A DNA stretch of 35,614 nucleotides from Phycisphaerales bacterium (GCA_905339235.1 CAJPFG010000024.1:1-35614); one strand, 5' to 3'; counted from the stretch's first letter, positions 6,413-15,112 are shown. The notes: generated by a model not told the origin, from the sequence alone. Program-made: numbers and translations.

Positions 6413-7327
6413 TTGAACGACCTCAACTGTTGCGAATGTGACTCGGCCGCGGACTGCAGGACGAATCGCCCGGGGCACGAAGTTCGTGCACTTGGACTGG
6501 CGCTGGCGGTCACATTGGGCGGCGTGGGGATCATCCTGGGCGGGTGGCGGGTGATGGTCGCGGCGCAGGTTCGTCTGACCCCCGGGCACGATTTTGCGGA
6601 GCGGATGGCGCTGCTGCCGACGAACAAGCCGGCGGCGGGGACGCTGGAAGCGGAGACGTTCGAGCGAGGTCGGACCCACTTCGGGGCGTCGTGTCTTGCG
6701 TGCCATGGTCCGGAGGGCCTTGGAGTTCGCGGACTGGGCAAGGACCTGGTTCACAGCGTCTTTGTCGCGACGAAGTCGGACGGTGAAATGGTCAAGTTCC
6801 TGGCGACCGGCCGGGCCGCGGATGACCCGCTGAATACGACCAAGGTTCCGATGCCGCCCCGGGGCGGGAACGCGGCGTTCACGGACGGGGACCTGCGCGA
6901 CATTGTGGTGTACGTGCGGGGGCTTCAAGACCCACGGCGCGTGCCGGCCGGAGTGGCGGTGCAGGCCACGCCGCAGGCTCTGGCCGCGCAGGTGCCCACG
7001 AACTTCGGCGAGGGCCTGAGCGCCGACGACAAGGAATGGCTCGAGTTCGGGAAGACAACGTTTGCGTCGTCGTGCACGGCATGCCACGGCGCGGCGGCGA
7101 CCGGCATTCCGGGGATGGGCAAGGACCTTGTGCACAGCGAGTTCATCAAGAAACTCAGCGACGACGAACTGCTCGCCTTCATCAAGCGCGGACGCGATCC
7201 CAACGACCCGCTCAACACCACCAAGGTCGCGATGCCCCCCAAGGGCGGCAACCCGGCGCTCGACGATGAGAAACTCGACTCCATCGTGTTCTTCCTGCGG
7301 ATTCTGCAGGAATCGGCCACCCAGTAG
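6413..7327 (+). CDS. Membrane-anchored diheme cytochrome c, tandem duplicated, likely electron donor to NosZ
   Basis: The 304-residue protein has one N-terminal membrane segment (about 25-50) and two cytochrome c domains, with heme motifs CLACH (94-98) and CTACH (221-225). The domains are an internal duplication: each has GKDLVHS after the heme and DPLNTTKV followed by MPP-GGN, whose Met is the probable axial ligand. The heme domains would face the periplasm. The start is TTG 6413, chosen because GGAGG lies six bases upstream and no ATG fits. The short cytoplasmic N-terminus carries four cysteines (6, 7, 9, 15). Placement directly before nosZ suggests it passes electrons to the CuA site, as proposed for the cytochromes of clade II nos clusters. 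Confidence 0.9.
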   Translation: MNDLNCCECDSAADCRTNRPGHEVRALGLALAVTLGGVGIILGGWRVMVAAQVRLTPGHDFAERMALLPTNKPAAGTLEAETFERGRTHFGASCLACHGPEGLGVRGLGKDLVHSVFVATKSDGEMVKFLATGRAADDPLNTTKVPMPPRGGNAAFTDGDLRDIVVYVRGLQDPRRVPAGVAVQATPQALAAQVPTNFGEGLSADDKEWLEFGKTTFASSCTACHGAAATGIPGMGKDLVHSEFIKKLSDDELLAFIKRGRDPNDPLNTTKVAMPPKGGNPALDDEKLDSIVFFLRILQESATQ

Positions 7328-7392
7328 GACTTTCACGCCTTGCCCGGCGGGCGCGTAGGCCTGCGGCCGGCGAACTTCGCGAAAGGGATTCC

Positions 7393-9492
7393 ATGAAACA
7401 CACCCATCCAAAGATGAGCCGCGCTACGTGGGCGCTCACGGCGATCTGCGGGTTCACCTTCGCCCTCGGGGTTCTGGCGGAGCCTGCCCTGGCTCAGCCG
7501 GAGAACAAGGCCGAGCCCAAGTCGCGCCGGCGGGTCCGGGAGGTCAAACCGGTCGAAATCACGCCGGGCCAGGTGAGCGACCTGCAGAAACTGGCGAACG
7601 ACCGCAAACTGACGGTCGAGGACATCATGGCCGCGGCCAAGACGTACCTGCCCAGCGGGCGGCACGACGACTACCTGATTTTCGCCTCGGGCGGGCACAG
7701 CGGGCAGATGTTCGTGATCGGCGTGCCGACCATGCGGCTGCTCCGGTCGATCGCGGTGTTCACGCCCGAGCCTTGGCAGGGCTACGGCTTCAGCGGCGAG
7801 AAGGACCCGGTCCGCGAGCACCTCCAGATCAACGGGAAGGAAATCAACTGGGCGGACACCCACCACCCGGCGCTGAGCGAGACGGCGGGGGATTACGACG
7901 GCGAGTTCCTGTTCATCGGCGACAAGGCCAACGCGCGGCTGGCGGTGATCGACCTGCGCGACTGGGAGACCAAGCAGATCGTGAAGAACCCGATCACGAT
8001 CAGCGACCATGGGGCGGCGTTCGTGACGCCCAACACCGACTACGTGGTCGAGGGCGGGCAGTACGCGGTGCCGCTGGGCTACGGCTACGCCGCGGCGGAG
8101 GACTACCAGAAATCCTACCGGGGGATGGTGACGTTCTGGAAGTTTGACCGCAAGGCCGGCCGCATCGACGAGAGCCAGTCCTTCGCGATTGAACTTCCGC
8201 CGTACTGGCAGGACCTCTTCGACGCGGGCAAACTGGCGTCGGACGGTTTTGTGTTCGGCAACTCGTTCAACACCGAGATGGCGACGGGCGGCGTGGAGCA
8301 GGGCAAGCCTCCGTTCGAGGCCGGCACCACGCAGCGCGACATGGATTACCTGCACATCGTGGACTGGAAGAAGGCCGAGCAGGTCTTCAAGGCCGGCAAG
8401 ATCGAGAAGGTCAAGAACTTCGCGGTGATCAAGTTGGATACGAGCATCGCGGAGGGCGTTCTCTACTTCACGCCCGAGCCCAAGAGCCCGCACGGGGTGG
8501 ACGTGACTCCCAACGGGCAGTACATCGTCATCGCCGGCAAGTTGGACCCGCACGTGACCGTGTACTCGACGGAGAAGATCAAGAAGGCGATTGCCGAGAA
8601 GAAGTTCTCGGGCAAGGACTCGTACGGCGTTCCGATTCTGGACTTTGACTCCGTCAAGGAGGCGCAGGTTGAACTGGGCCTTGGACCGCTCCACACGCAG
8701 TTCGACAACCAGGGCTATGCGTACACGTCTCTCTTCCTCGATTCGGCGGTCGCCCGCTGGTCGCTGGGCGGGGAATACGCGGACAAGCACCCGGAGAAGC
8801 CCTGGACGCTGGTGACCAAGACGCCGGTGCAGTACAACATCGGCCACCTGGTTACGGCCGAGGGCGACACGGTTTCGCCGGACGGGCAGTACCTGGTCGC
8901 GATGAACAAGTGGTCGGTGGACCGGTTCTACCCGACGGGACCGCTGCTCCCGCAGAACTTCCAGTTGGTGGACATCACAAAGAACGGCACGACGATGCCG
9001 GTTCTGTACGATTCCCCGATCGGCGTGGGCGAGCCGCACTACGCCCAGATGATCAAGGCCGACAAACTGAAGACCTGGACGGTCTATCCGGAACTGGGCT
9101 GGAACCCGCACACGCAGATGATCGACCCCAAGGCGCCCAAGGCCGGCAAGGAAGGCATCGTTCGCGAGGGGAGCACGGTGGTGGTGAACATGACCGCGAT
9201 CCGCTCGCACTTCACGCCTGAGAACGTGGAGGTGAACGAGGGCGATCGGGTGATCTGGCGGATCACCAACTGTGAGCGCTCGCAGGACGCCACGCACGGG
9301 TTCTGCATCGGCGGGTACAACATCAACCTGAGTCTCGAGCCCGGCGAGTTCACCGAGATCGAGTTCACGGCCGACCAGGCCGGCACGTATCCCTTCTATT
9401 GCACGGAGTTCTGCTCCGCGCTGCACCTGGAGATGGCCGGGTACTTCCGCGTCAAGCCCGCGGGAGCGACCGTCGGTCAGGCGACCAAGTAA
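7393..9492 (+). CDS. nosZ: Nitrous oxide reductase, clade II (Sec-dependent)
   Basis: NosZ reduces N2O to N2 in the periplasm with a CuZ four-copper centre and a CuA centre. The 699-residue precursor begins with a Sec-type signal peptide (cleavage near LAEPALA-QPEN) without the twin-arginine motif of clade I. The propeller domain holds the expected histidines in DTHH (157, 158), DHG (206), PHG (367), GPLHTQFD (434) and GHLV (485). The C-terminal cupredoxin domain has the CuA ligands His635 (ATHGF), Cys670 and Cys674 (CTEFC), His678 and Met681 (HLEM). ATG 7393 has AAGGGA upstream. All key residues I can check are present, so it looks functional. Confidence 0.98.
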   Translation: MKHTHPKMSRATWALTAICGFTFALGVLAEPALAQPENKAEPKSRRRVREVKPVEITPGQVSDLQKLANDRKLTVEDIMAAAKTYLPSGRHDDYLIFASGGHSGQMFVIGVPTMRLLRSIAVFTPEPWQGYGFSGEKDPVREHLQINGKEINWADTHHPALSETAGDYDGEFLFIGDKANARLAVIDLRDWETKQIVKNPITISDHGAAFVTPNTDYVVEGGQYAVPLGYGYAAAEDYQKSYRGMVTFWKFDRKAGRIDESQSFAIELPPYWQDLFDAGKLASDGFVFGNSFNTEMATGGVEQGKPPFEAGTTQRDMDYLHIVDWKKAEQVFKAGKIEKVKNFAVIKLDTSIAEGVLYFTPEPKSPHGVDVTPNGQYIVIAGKLDPHVTVYSTEKIKKAIAEKKFSGKDSYGVPILDFDSVKEAQVELGLGPLHTQFDNQGYAYTSLFLDSAVARWSLGGEYADKHPEKPWTLVTKTPVQYNIGHLVTAEGDTVSPDGQYLVAMNKWSVDRFYPTGPLLPQNFQLVDITKNGTTMPVLYDSPIGVGEPHYAQMIKADKLKTWTVYPELGWNPHTQMIDPKAPKAGKEGIVREGSTVVVNMTAIRSHFTPENVEVNEGDRVIWRITNCERSQDATHGFCIGGYNINLSLEPGEFTEIEFTADQAGTYPFYCTEFCSALHLEMAGYFRVKPAGATVGQATK

Positions 9493-9578
9493 GCCCCCTT
9501 CCGCCGAGGCGGCGCGAGAGCGCCGCTCCGGCGATTCCCGGTGCGTCGAAGATGGCGCGCCCGCCAAGGAACCCTGAC

Positions 9579-10253
9579 ATGTCGAACTTCTTCCGTCAGA
9601 TCGTCGGCCCCCGCGTGCCCGCCGAGGAACTGCGGCGGCACACCGCCCGCTTCGCCACCCCCACCGTCATTCTGTCGATCGCCCGCGTGCTCCTGCTGGC
9701 GTCCATCTTCTTCCCCTACTGGCACATGAACCTCGAGGCCCCGCAATACCCCGACGGCCTTCAGGTTACGGCGTACGTGAACTACCTCTCGGGCGACGTG
9801 CGCGAGATCGACGGCCTGAATCACTACATCGGGATGCGTCCGCTGCACGAGGCCGCGCAACTCGAACGGACTTCCGCCGTGTGGATGATCATCGCGATGT
9901 TTCTGCTGGTGGAGGGCGCGGCGTTCGTGCACAGCCGCTGGGCCGTGTTGCTAGCCCTTCCGGCCATCCTGTTCCCCGCCGGCTTCCTGGCGGATCTGTA
10001 CTACTGGCTGAGCACGTTCGGGCAGAACCTCGACCCGCACGCGCCGCTCTCTTCGTCGGTGAAGCCGTTCACTCCGCCGGTGCTTGGGGAGGGGCTTGTG
10101 GGGCAGTTCCGCACTGTGGCCGAGGCCGGGACCGGCTGGTGGATGGCGGCCTTGGCATCGGTCCTCACCATAGTCGCGTTTGTGTTCCATCGCAGGGCCT
10201 ACAAGCCGCTGTTCGACCGCGCGGCGGGGGAAGGTGAGACATGCGTCGCCTGA
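9579..10253 (+). CDS. nosB: NosB-like integral membrane protein of clade II nos clusters
   Basis: This 224-residue protein has four predicted membrane segments (about 28-48, 99-117, 120-143, 186-204) and two likely periplasmic loops holding LNHYIGM (His82) and NLDPHAPLSSSVKPFTPP (His154). A four-helix protein encoded between nosZ and nosD is characteristic of clade II clusters such as that of Wolinella, where it is called NosB; its exact role in N2O respiration is unclear. ATG 9579 follows AAGGA by eight bases; ATG 9552 is an alternative. The end overlaps nosD by 13 bases. The name rests on position and topology, so it is somewhat less certain than nosZ. Confidence 0.82.
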   Translation: MSNFFRQIVGPRVPAEELRRHTARFATPTVILSIARVLLLASIFFPYWHMNLEAPQYPDGLQVTAYVNYLSGDVREIDGLNHYIGMRPLHEAAQLERTSAVWMIIAMFLLVEGAAFVHSRWAVLLALPAILFPAGFLADLYYWLSTFGQNLDPHAPLSSSVKPFTPPVLGEGLVGQFRTVAEAGTGWWMAALASVLTIVAFVFHRRAYKPLFDRAAGEGETCVA

Positions 10254-11641
10254 ACGCCATCACGGCCGTGTCGCTCCTGGCAGCGGCGTCGGCGTTCGGC
10301 CAGGCCGCGGGCACGATCGGGCGGCGCATTGCCGATGCCCGGCCCGGCGACACGGTGGTGGTTCCCGCGGGCGTTCACCGGGAGCATCTGCGGATCGACA
10401 AGCCGCTGAAACTGGTCGGCGAGCCCGGCGCCATCCTCGACGGCGGCCAGAGCGGGGACATCATCGACGTGACGGCGCCGGACGTGGAGATCCGGGGGCT
10501 CACGATTCGCGCGACGGGCATCGACCTGGACAAGGAGAACGCGGCGGTGCGAGTCTCGGCCGCGCGCGTCCGTATCGAGGACAACGTCTTCGAGGATGTA
10601 CTTTTCGGGATCGACCTGAAAGAAGCCCCCGACGCGATCATCCGAGGCAACCGGATCGGCGGGAAAGACCTGGACATCGCCCGGCGCGGCGACGGCCTGC
10701 GGCTATGGCGCAGCAACGCGGCCCTGATCGAGAACAACGTCATTCATGACGGGCGCGACGCGATCCTGTGGTACTCCACAGGGGTGGTCGTTCGGAACAA
10801 CCGTTCGTTCCGCTGCCGTTACGGGCTGCACCTCATGTACAGCGACAGCGTCACGATCGAGGACAACGAACTCTCCGAGAACTCGGTGGGCGTCTACTTC
10901 ATGTACAGCAAGGACCTGACCCTCCGCCGGAATCGGCTGATCCGCAACCGCGGCCCGAGCGGGTACGGGGTTGGCCTCAAGGACACGGACTCGTACCGGG
11001 TGGAGCACAATCTCTTTGTCGGAAACCGCGCGGGGATCTATCTCGACGATTCGCCATTCACGCACGCCACGCGCGGCGAGATTCGCGCCAACACGTTTGG
11101 CTACAACGACGTGGGCGTCATCTTCCTTCCCTCCGCCCGCGGCAATGTCGTTTCCGGCAACAACTTCATCGACAATCTCGAGCAGGTGAGCGTGCAGGGG
11201 CGGGGCGAACTCCGCGACACGGAGTTTGCGGCCAACGACCGCGGGAACTTCTGGAGCGACTACGTCGGCTACGACCTGGACAACAACGGCGTGGGCGAGT
11301 TCGAGCACGAATCGCAGCGTCTGTTCGAGAATCTGCTGGACCGCGAGCCCAAGTTGCGGCTGCTGCTGTTCAGCCCGGCGCAGCAGGCGGTGGAGTTTGT
11401 CGGCCGTGCCCTGCCCGCCATTCGTCCCGAGCCGAAGTTCTTTGACCCCGCTCCGCTGGTTCGCCCGGTATCGGAGGCGGGCGCCCCGCGGAACCAGGCG
11501 GCCTCCGCGTGGGGCCTGGCGCTCGCGGGTGTGGGGATGCTGGGCGTGGGGGCGGGAGTTCTGGCTCTGGCGGTGCCGATTCGCATCAGGCATGCGGCGG
11601 GTGCATCGCTCGCCGCGACGGCCACGGGAGGTGTCTCGTGA
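10241..11641 (+). CDS. nosD: NosD periplasmic copper-maturation factor (beta-helix)
   Basis: NosD works with the NosFY ABC transporter in maturing the CuZ centre of NosZ. The 466-residue precursor has a signal peptide (cleavage near AAASAFGQA), then many short right-handed beta-helix repeats of the NosD/CASH type, seen as recurring IEDN, IRGN, IENN, VRNN and LRRN turns from about residue 80 to 330. A hydrophobic segment near 420-445 followed by basic residues could anchor the C-terminus in the membrane. ATG 10241 overlaps the end of nosB and has GGGGGAAGG upstream. The stop overlaps the GTG start of nosF. Confidence 0.95.
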   Translation: MRRLNAITAVSLLAAASAFGQAAGTIGRRIADARPGDTVVVPAGVHREHLRIDKPLKLVGEPGAILDGGQSGDIIDVTAPDVEIRGLTIRATGIDLDKENAAVRVSAARVRIEDNVFEDVLFGIDLKEAPDAIIRGNRIGGKDLDIARRGDGLRLWRSNAALIENNVIHDGRDAILWYSTGVVVRNNRSFRCRYGLHLMYSDSVTIEDNELSENSVGVYFMYSKDLTLRRNRLIRNRGPSGYGVGLKDTDSYRVEHNLFVGNRAGIYLDDSPFTHATRGEIRANTFGYNDVGVIFLPSARGNVVSGNNFIDNLEQVSVQGRGELRDTEFAANDRGNFWSDYVGYDLDNNGVGEFEHESQRLFENLLDREPKLRLLLFSPAQQAVEFVGRALPAIRPEPKFFDPAPLVRPVSEAGAPRNQAASAWGLALAGVGMLGVGAGVLALAVPIRIRHAAGASLAATATGGVS

Positions 11642-12531
11642 TAGAGATCAACTCGGTTACCAAGCGATTCGGGCGTGCGGCGGCTGTGGAGCGCGTCAAT
11701 CTGCGGGTTGATCCCGGCGAGGGCGTGGCGCTGTGGGGGAGCAACGGCGCGGGCAAGACCACGCTGATCCGCTGTGTCCTGGGCCTGCTGCCCTTCGAGG
11801 GCACGATCCGGGTCGGCGGATTCGACGTGGCGACGCGCGGCAAGCAGGCTCGCTCGCTGATCGGATACGTCCCGCAGGAACTCGGCTTCTACGACGATTT
11901 GCGCGTCGGCCAGGCGGTGCGGTTCTTCGGCTCGCTCAAGGGGCTCTCGATCCGCGATGCGGACGGAGTCCTCGAACCGGTCGGCCTTCTCGGGCACGAC
12001 GGGAAGCGCGTTCGGGAACTCTCGGGCGGCATGAAGCAGCGATTGGCGCTGGCGATTGCGCTGCTGGGCGACCCGCCGGTTCTCGTGCTCGACGAAGTGA
12101 CGGCAAGCCTGGATGCCTGCGGCCGACAGGAGTTCGTCTCGCTGCTCGAACGCCTCGCCCATTCCAGCCGGTCCCTGCTCTTCGCGTCGCACCGCGTTGA
12201 AGAGGTCGGCTCGCTGGCCAAGCGCGTGGTGCTCATGGAGAAGGGGCGGGTCACCGACGAGTGCCCGCCGGATGCGCTGGTGTCGCGGCTGGGCGCGGCC
12301 AACGTGCTCCACCTTCACCTTCCCGTCGCGGATCGCCCGCGGGCCATCGATCTGCTCCGCGGGAGCGGCTTCTCACCGCGATTGAACGGGGTGGGAATCC
12401 TCGTTCCGGTGCCCCCGGCCCAGAAGGCCGGACCGCTCCGCATTCTGACCGAAGCGAAGATCTCGATCGAGGACTTCGAGTTGCTGAACGCGTCGAACAC
12501 TCCGCGGCACGATTCGGAGGACCGCTCATGA
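11638..12531 (+). CDS. nosF: NosF ABC transporter ATPase
   Basis: NosF is the ATPase of the NosFY exporter, thought to supply a sulfur species or otherwise drive CuZ assembly with NosD. The 297-residue protein has Walker A GSNGAGKTT (34-42), the Q-loop YVPQELGFYDD, signature LSGGMKQR, Walker B VLVLDEVTASLD and the switch histidine in FASHR. The start is GTG 11638, overlapping the nosD stop (GTGA) with GGGAGG just upstream; the open frame extends into nosD in a non-coding register. A C-terminal extension of about 80 residues after the nucleotide-binding domain has a short IDLLRGSGFSPRLNG-type subdomain. Confidence 0.95.
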   Translation: MIEINSVTKRFGRAAAVERVNLRVDPGEGVALWGSNGAGKTTLIRCVLGLLPFEGTIRVGGFDVATRGKQARSLIGYVPQELGFYDDLRVGQAVRFFGSLKGLSIRDADGVLEPVGLLGHDGKRVRELSGGMKQRLALAIALLGDPPVLVLDEVTASLDACGRQEFVSLLERLAHSSRSLLFASHRVEEVGSLAKRVVLMEKGRVTDECPPDALVSRLGAANVLHLHLPVADRPRAIDLLRGSGFSPRLNGVGILVPVPPAQKAGPLRILTEAKISIEDFELLNASNTPRHDSEDRS

Positions 12532-13400
12532 TCACGCTCGCCGTTCAGCACGCACCGCCCCGAGTGAACACGATGTGGCGGAGCACCGGGATCCTCGCGC
12601 TGCGCGAACTGCGAGAAGCGATCGCGAGCCGGTGGTTCCTGCTGTACACGATCGCCTTTGTTGCCCTGGGCCTGGGAGTGTCGTATGTCTCCGCCGCGGG
12701 GACCGGCTCGCTGGGTCTCTCGGGGTTCGGCCGGACCACGGCGGGGCTGATCAACCTGGTCCTGCTGGTGGTTCCGCTGATGGCGCTTACCGCCGGGGCG
12801 GGAACGATCGCGTCGGACCGCGAGAGGGGGATGCTGCCGTACCTGCTCGCGCAGCCGATCAACCGGTTCGAACTGCTGCTGGGCAAGTTCGTGGGGCTGT
12901 CGCTGGCGCTGCTGGCCTGCATCTGCCTGGGCCTGGGCGGGTGCGCGGCCATCCTCGCGTGGAAGGGCGAAACCACCGACCCGGCGAGTCTGGTGTGGCT
13001 TGCGGGGCTCAGTTTCGGGCTGGCCGTGTGCATGCTCAGCGTCGGGATGCTGGTGTCCGTGCTCGCGCGAAAGGCGAGCGTGGCGGTGGGAACGGCGGTG
13101 TTCCTGTGGCTGGTCCTCGTGTTTGTCACCGACCTTGGCCTGATGGCGGGCGCGTTGGCCTTCCGCCTGAAGATCGAGACGCTTTTCTTCCTGTGCCTGG
13201 GCAACCCCCTGCAGGTGTTCAAGATGTGGACACTGCACGAGGCGGAGGCTTCGCTGGACGTGCTGGGTCCGGCGGGCCTGTACGCCTCCGACACGTATGG
13301 CGGAGGCCTGCGATGGATGTTCGCGGGGGCGATGGCCGCTTGGACGGTCTTGCCGCTCGCCGCGGCGGGAATCTTGTTCTCGAGGAGGTCGCCGGTATGA
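12528..13400 (+). CDS. nosY: NosY ABC transporter permease
   Basis: NosY is the membrane partner of NosF and part of the NosDFY complex. The 290-residue protein has about six hydrophobic segments and the ABC-2 permease hallmark near the third: AGTIASDRERGMLPYLLAQPINR, where the E-R-G-x-L cytosolic motif contacts the ATPase. ATG 12528 overlaps the nosF stop as ATGA, with CGGAGG eight bases upstream. The stop in turn overlaps the nosL start. An unusually polar N-terminus of about 20 residues precedes the first conserved segment (ILALRELREAI). Confidence 0.93.
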   Translation: MITLAVQHAPPRVNTMWRSTGILALRELREAIASRWFLLYTIAFVALGLGVSYVSAAGTGSLGLSGFGRTTAGLINLVLLVVPLMALTAGAGTIASDRERGMLPYLLAQPINRFELLLGKFVGLSLALLACICLGLGGCAAILAWKGETTDPASLVWLAGLSFGLAVCMLSVGMLVSVLARKASVAVGTAVFLWLVLVFVTDLGLMAGALAFRLKIETLFFLCLGNPLQVFKMWTLHEAEASLDVLGPAGLYASDTYGGGLRWMFAGAMAAWTVLPLAAAGILFSRRSPV

Positions 13401-13888
13401 CCAATCGAACCGCTCAACTGCTGCTCGCGTGCGTCCTGCTGGGCGGGGCGGGGTGCGAGGGCGACCCGCTGACGGGTCCACCGGAAATGCGTCTCGGGCG
13501 CGATGAGTGCTTCGAGTGCGGGATGTTGATCAGCGAGGAACGCTGCTCGAGCGCGGCGATCATCGAGCGCGACGGCCATCGCGAGGCAGCGCTCTTCGAC
13601 GACATCGGCTGCGAACTCTCCGCGGAGCGCCAGGCGGACGGGATCACGGTCGTGGAGCGCTGGGTGCACGATCACGACTCGAAGACGTGGGTGCGGGCCG
13701 ATCAGGCCAGGTTCCTGTACACCGACAAGGTCCGCACGCCCATGAACTCGGGGATCATCGCGTTTGCGGACGAAGCACGCGCCAGAAACCGGGCCGGCGA
13801 ACTGGGCGTTGAGATCTACGACCTTGAAACCCTGTTCTCGGCCCACGCCCGCGATATGGAGGCGCTCTATGGCAAGCCTGATCCCTAA
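13397..13888 (+). CDS. nosL: NosL copper-binding lipoprotein
   Basis: NosL is an outer-membrane or periplasm-facing lipoprotein that binds Cu(I) and delivers it to NosZ. The 163-residue precursor has a lipobox LLGGAGC (lipidated Cys20) and the family copper site ECFECGM (Cys38, Cys41, Met43), followed by the typical FDDIGC segment and a C-terminal region ending in the DMEAL stretch common to the family. ATG 13397 overlaps the nosY stop (ATGA), and the GAGGAGG site lies just upstream. It is the last recognised nos gene of the operon; an Rrf2 regulator follows after 70 bases. Confidence 0.95.
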   Translation: MTNRTAQLLLACVLLGGAGCEGDPLTGPPEMRLGRDECFECGMLISEERCSSAAIIERDGHREAALFDDIGCELSAERQADGITVVERWVHDHDSKTWVRADQARFLYTDKVRTPMNSGIIAFADEARARNRAGELGVEIYDLETLFSAHARDMEALYGKPDP

Positions 13889-13958
13889 GAAAGCCGAAAT
13901 CAGTCTGTCTCAGTCCGGTTTTGCCGGGAAGTTGGTGCGGCCGCCGCGGGAGTCATCG

Positions 13959-14429
13959 ATGTTCTCTCAAACCACGGAGTATGCCCTGCGGGCGGCCCTG
14001 TTCCTGGCGAACCTTGGGCCGCGGTTCGCGAGCGCGGACGAGATCGCGGAGGGGACCCAGGTTCCTTCGGGGTATCTGTCCAAGGTGATGCGGGATCTGG
14101 TGCTGGGCGAGATCGTGAACTCGCAGCGCGGGCCCAACGGCGGGTTCGTGCTCGCCCGCCCGGCCGCGGAGATCACGATCCTGGATGTGGTGAACGCGGT
14201 GGACCCGATCCGGCGGATCACGGCGTGCCCGCTGGGCAATCCGATGCACGTGAACCTGTGCCCGCTGCACGAGAAACTGGACGGCGCGATCGCGCAGATC
14301 GAGCGGGCCTTTTCGGAGACAACGCTGGCGCAACTCGTCCAGTCGGGCACCGGGCCGGGCCGATGCGGCGTGCTTCTCTCGCCGATTGTGATCCCCGCGC
14401 CTTCGACGCCCCCTAAGAATGGTGCGTGA
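13959..14429 (+). CDS. Rrf2-family transcriptional regulator, probable NO/redox sensor
   Basis: Rrf2 proteins (NsrR, IscR, RsrR) bind DNA through an N-terminal winged helix and often sense NO or redox state through an iron-sulfur cluster. This 156-residue protein starts with the family hallmark MFSQTTEYALRAALFLA, has the helix-turn-helix around VPSGYLSKVMRDL and the wing QRGPNGGF. The sensor segment carries Cys90 and Cys101 (C-x10-C) followed by PLHEKLD with His104, and a further Cys136, instead of the three evenly spaced cysteines of NsrR/IscR. ATG 13959 has GGGAG six bases upstream; an in-frame ATG at 13869 inside nosL is less likely. It probably controls the nos operon and RIC (inference from position). 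Confidence 0.92.
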   Translation: MFSQTTEYALRAALFLANLGPRFASADEIAEGTQVPSGYLSKVMRDLVLGEIVNSQRGPNGGFVLARPAAEITILDVVNAVDPIRRITACPLGNPMHVNLCPLHEKLDGAIAQIERAFSETTLAQLVQSGTGPGRCGVLLSPIVIPAPSTPPKNGA

Positions 14430-15112
14430 CCAACAAGCCTCCCACGCTACTGGGCGAGATCCTCACCCACGCCCTCGCCGGCCCGGGCCTTCCGACGACG
14501 CTCCCGCCGAATCCGTTGCCCCTTTTGCGCTCGTGGTATGACGAGGCGATCAAGACGCTTGGGGAAGAACTCGGCACGGCGATGACCATCGCCACGTCCA
14601 CGCCGGACGGCCACCCCGCGGCGAGGCTGGTGCTGTGCAAGGGCATCGACATCGAGCCGCCGTCGCTGCTTTTCTTTACCAACTACGAGAGCCGAAAGGG
14701 GCGGGAACTCATCGCCAACCCCAACGCCGCGGCGTGCTTTTATTGGGACAAACTCGCGCGCCAGGCCCGCGTCGAGGGGATCGCGGAGCGCCTGCCCAAC
14801 GAGCACAACGACCGCTACTTTGCCTCCCGCCCGATGATCGCGCGCCTGGGTGCATGGGTAAGCGAGCAGAGCCGGCCCCTGTCCTCCCGCGAGGAACTGC
14901 TTTCGCGGGTTCGGGGCGTCGCACACCGATTCGGCCTCAAATCGCTCACGGACGAGAGCGCCATCCCGCGCCCCGCGCATTGGGGAGGATTCCGGCTGCG
15001 CGCAAAGGTCGTGGAACTCTGGGTCGCGGGACGATTTCGGCTGCATGACCGGGCGGTCTGGCGAGCCACGCGGGACCCCGGGCGCTGGGAATGTGAACGA
15101 TTGTGCCCGTAG
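14426..15112 (+). CDS. pdxH: Pyridoxamine/pyridoxine 5'-phosphate oxidase PdxH
   Basis: PdxH uses FMN and oxygen to form pyridoxal 5'-phosphate in the cytoplasm. The 228-residue protein matches the family from the N-terminal PLPLLRSWYDEA segment through ATSTPDGHPAARLVLCKGID and FFTNYESRKGREL (FMN binding), the ARQARVEG strand, and the C-terminal dimerisation end WGGFRL...WECERLCP, where the family usually has RLxP. The start is GTG 14426, overlapping the Rrf2 stop (GTGA), which places it in the same transcript as the regulator and possibly the nos genes. PLP serves many enzymes, including cysteine desulfurase for iron-sulfur assembly; a functional link to nos is only suggested by the overlap. 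Confidence 0.95.
   Translation: MTNKPPTLLGEILTHALAGPGLPTTLPPNPLPLLRSWYDEAIKTLGEELGTAMTIATSTPDGHPAARLVLCKGIDIEPPSLLFFTNYESRKGRELIANPNAAACFYWDKLARQARVEGIAERLPNEHNDRYFASRPMIARLGAWVSEQSRPLSSREELLSRVRGVAHRFGLKSLTDESAIPRPAHWGGFRLRAKVVELWVAGRFRLHDRAVWRATRDPGRWECERLCP

Noticed and set aside
13869..13958. Earlier ATG start of the Rrf2 gene inside nosL
   Set aside because: The added 30 residues lack similarity to the family, whose members begin with the MFSQTTEYA-type sequence, and ATG 13959 has its own ribosome binding site.
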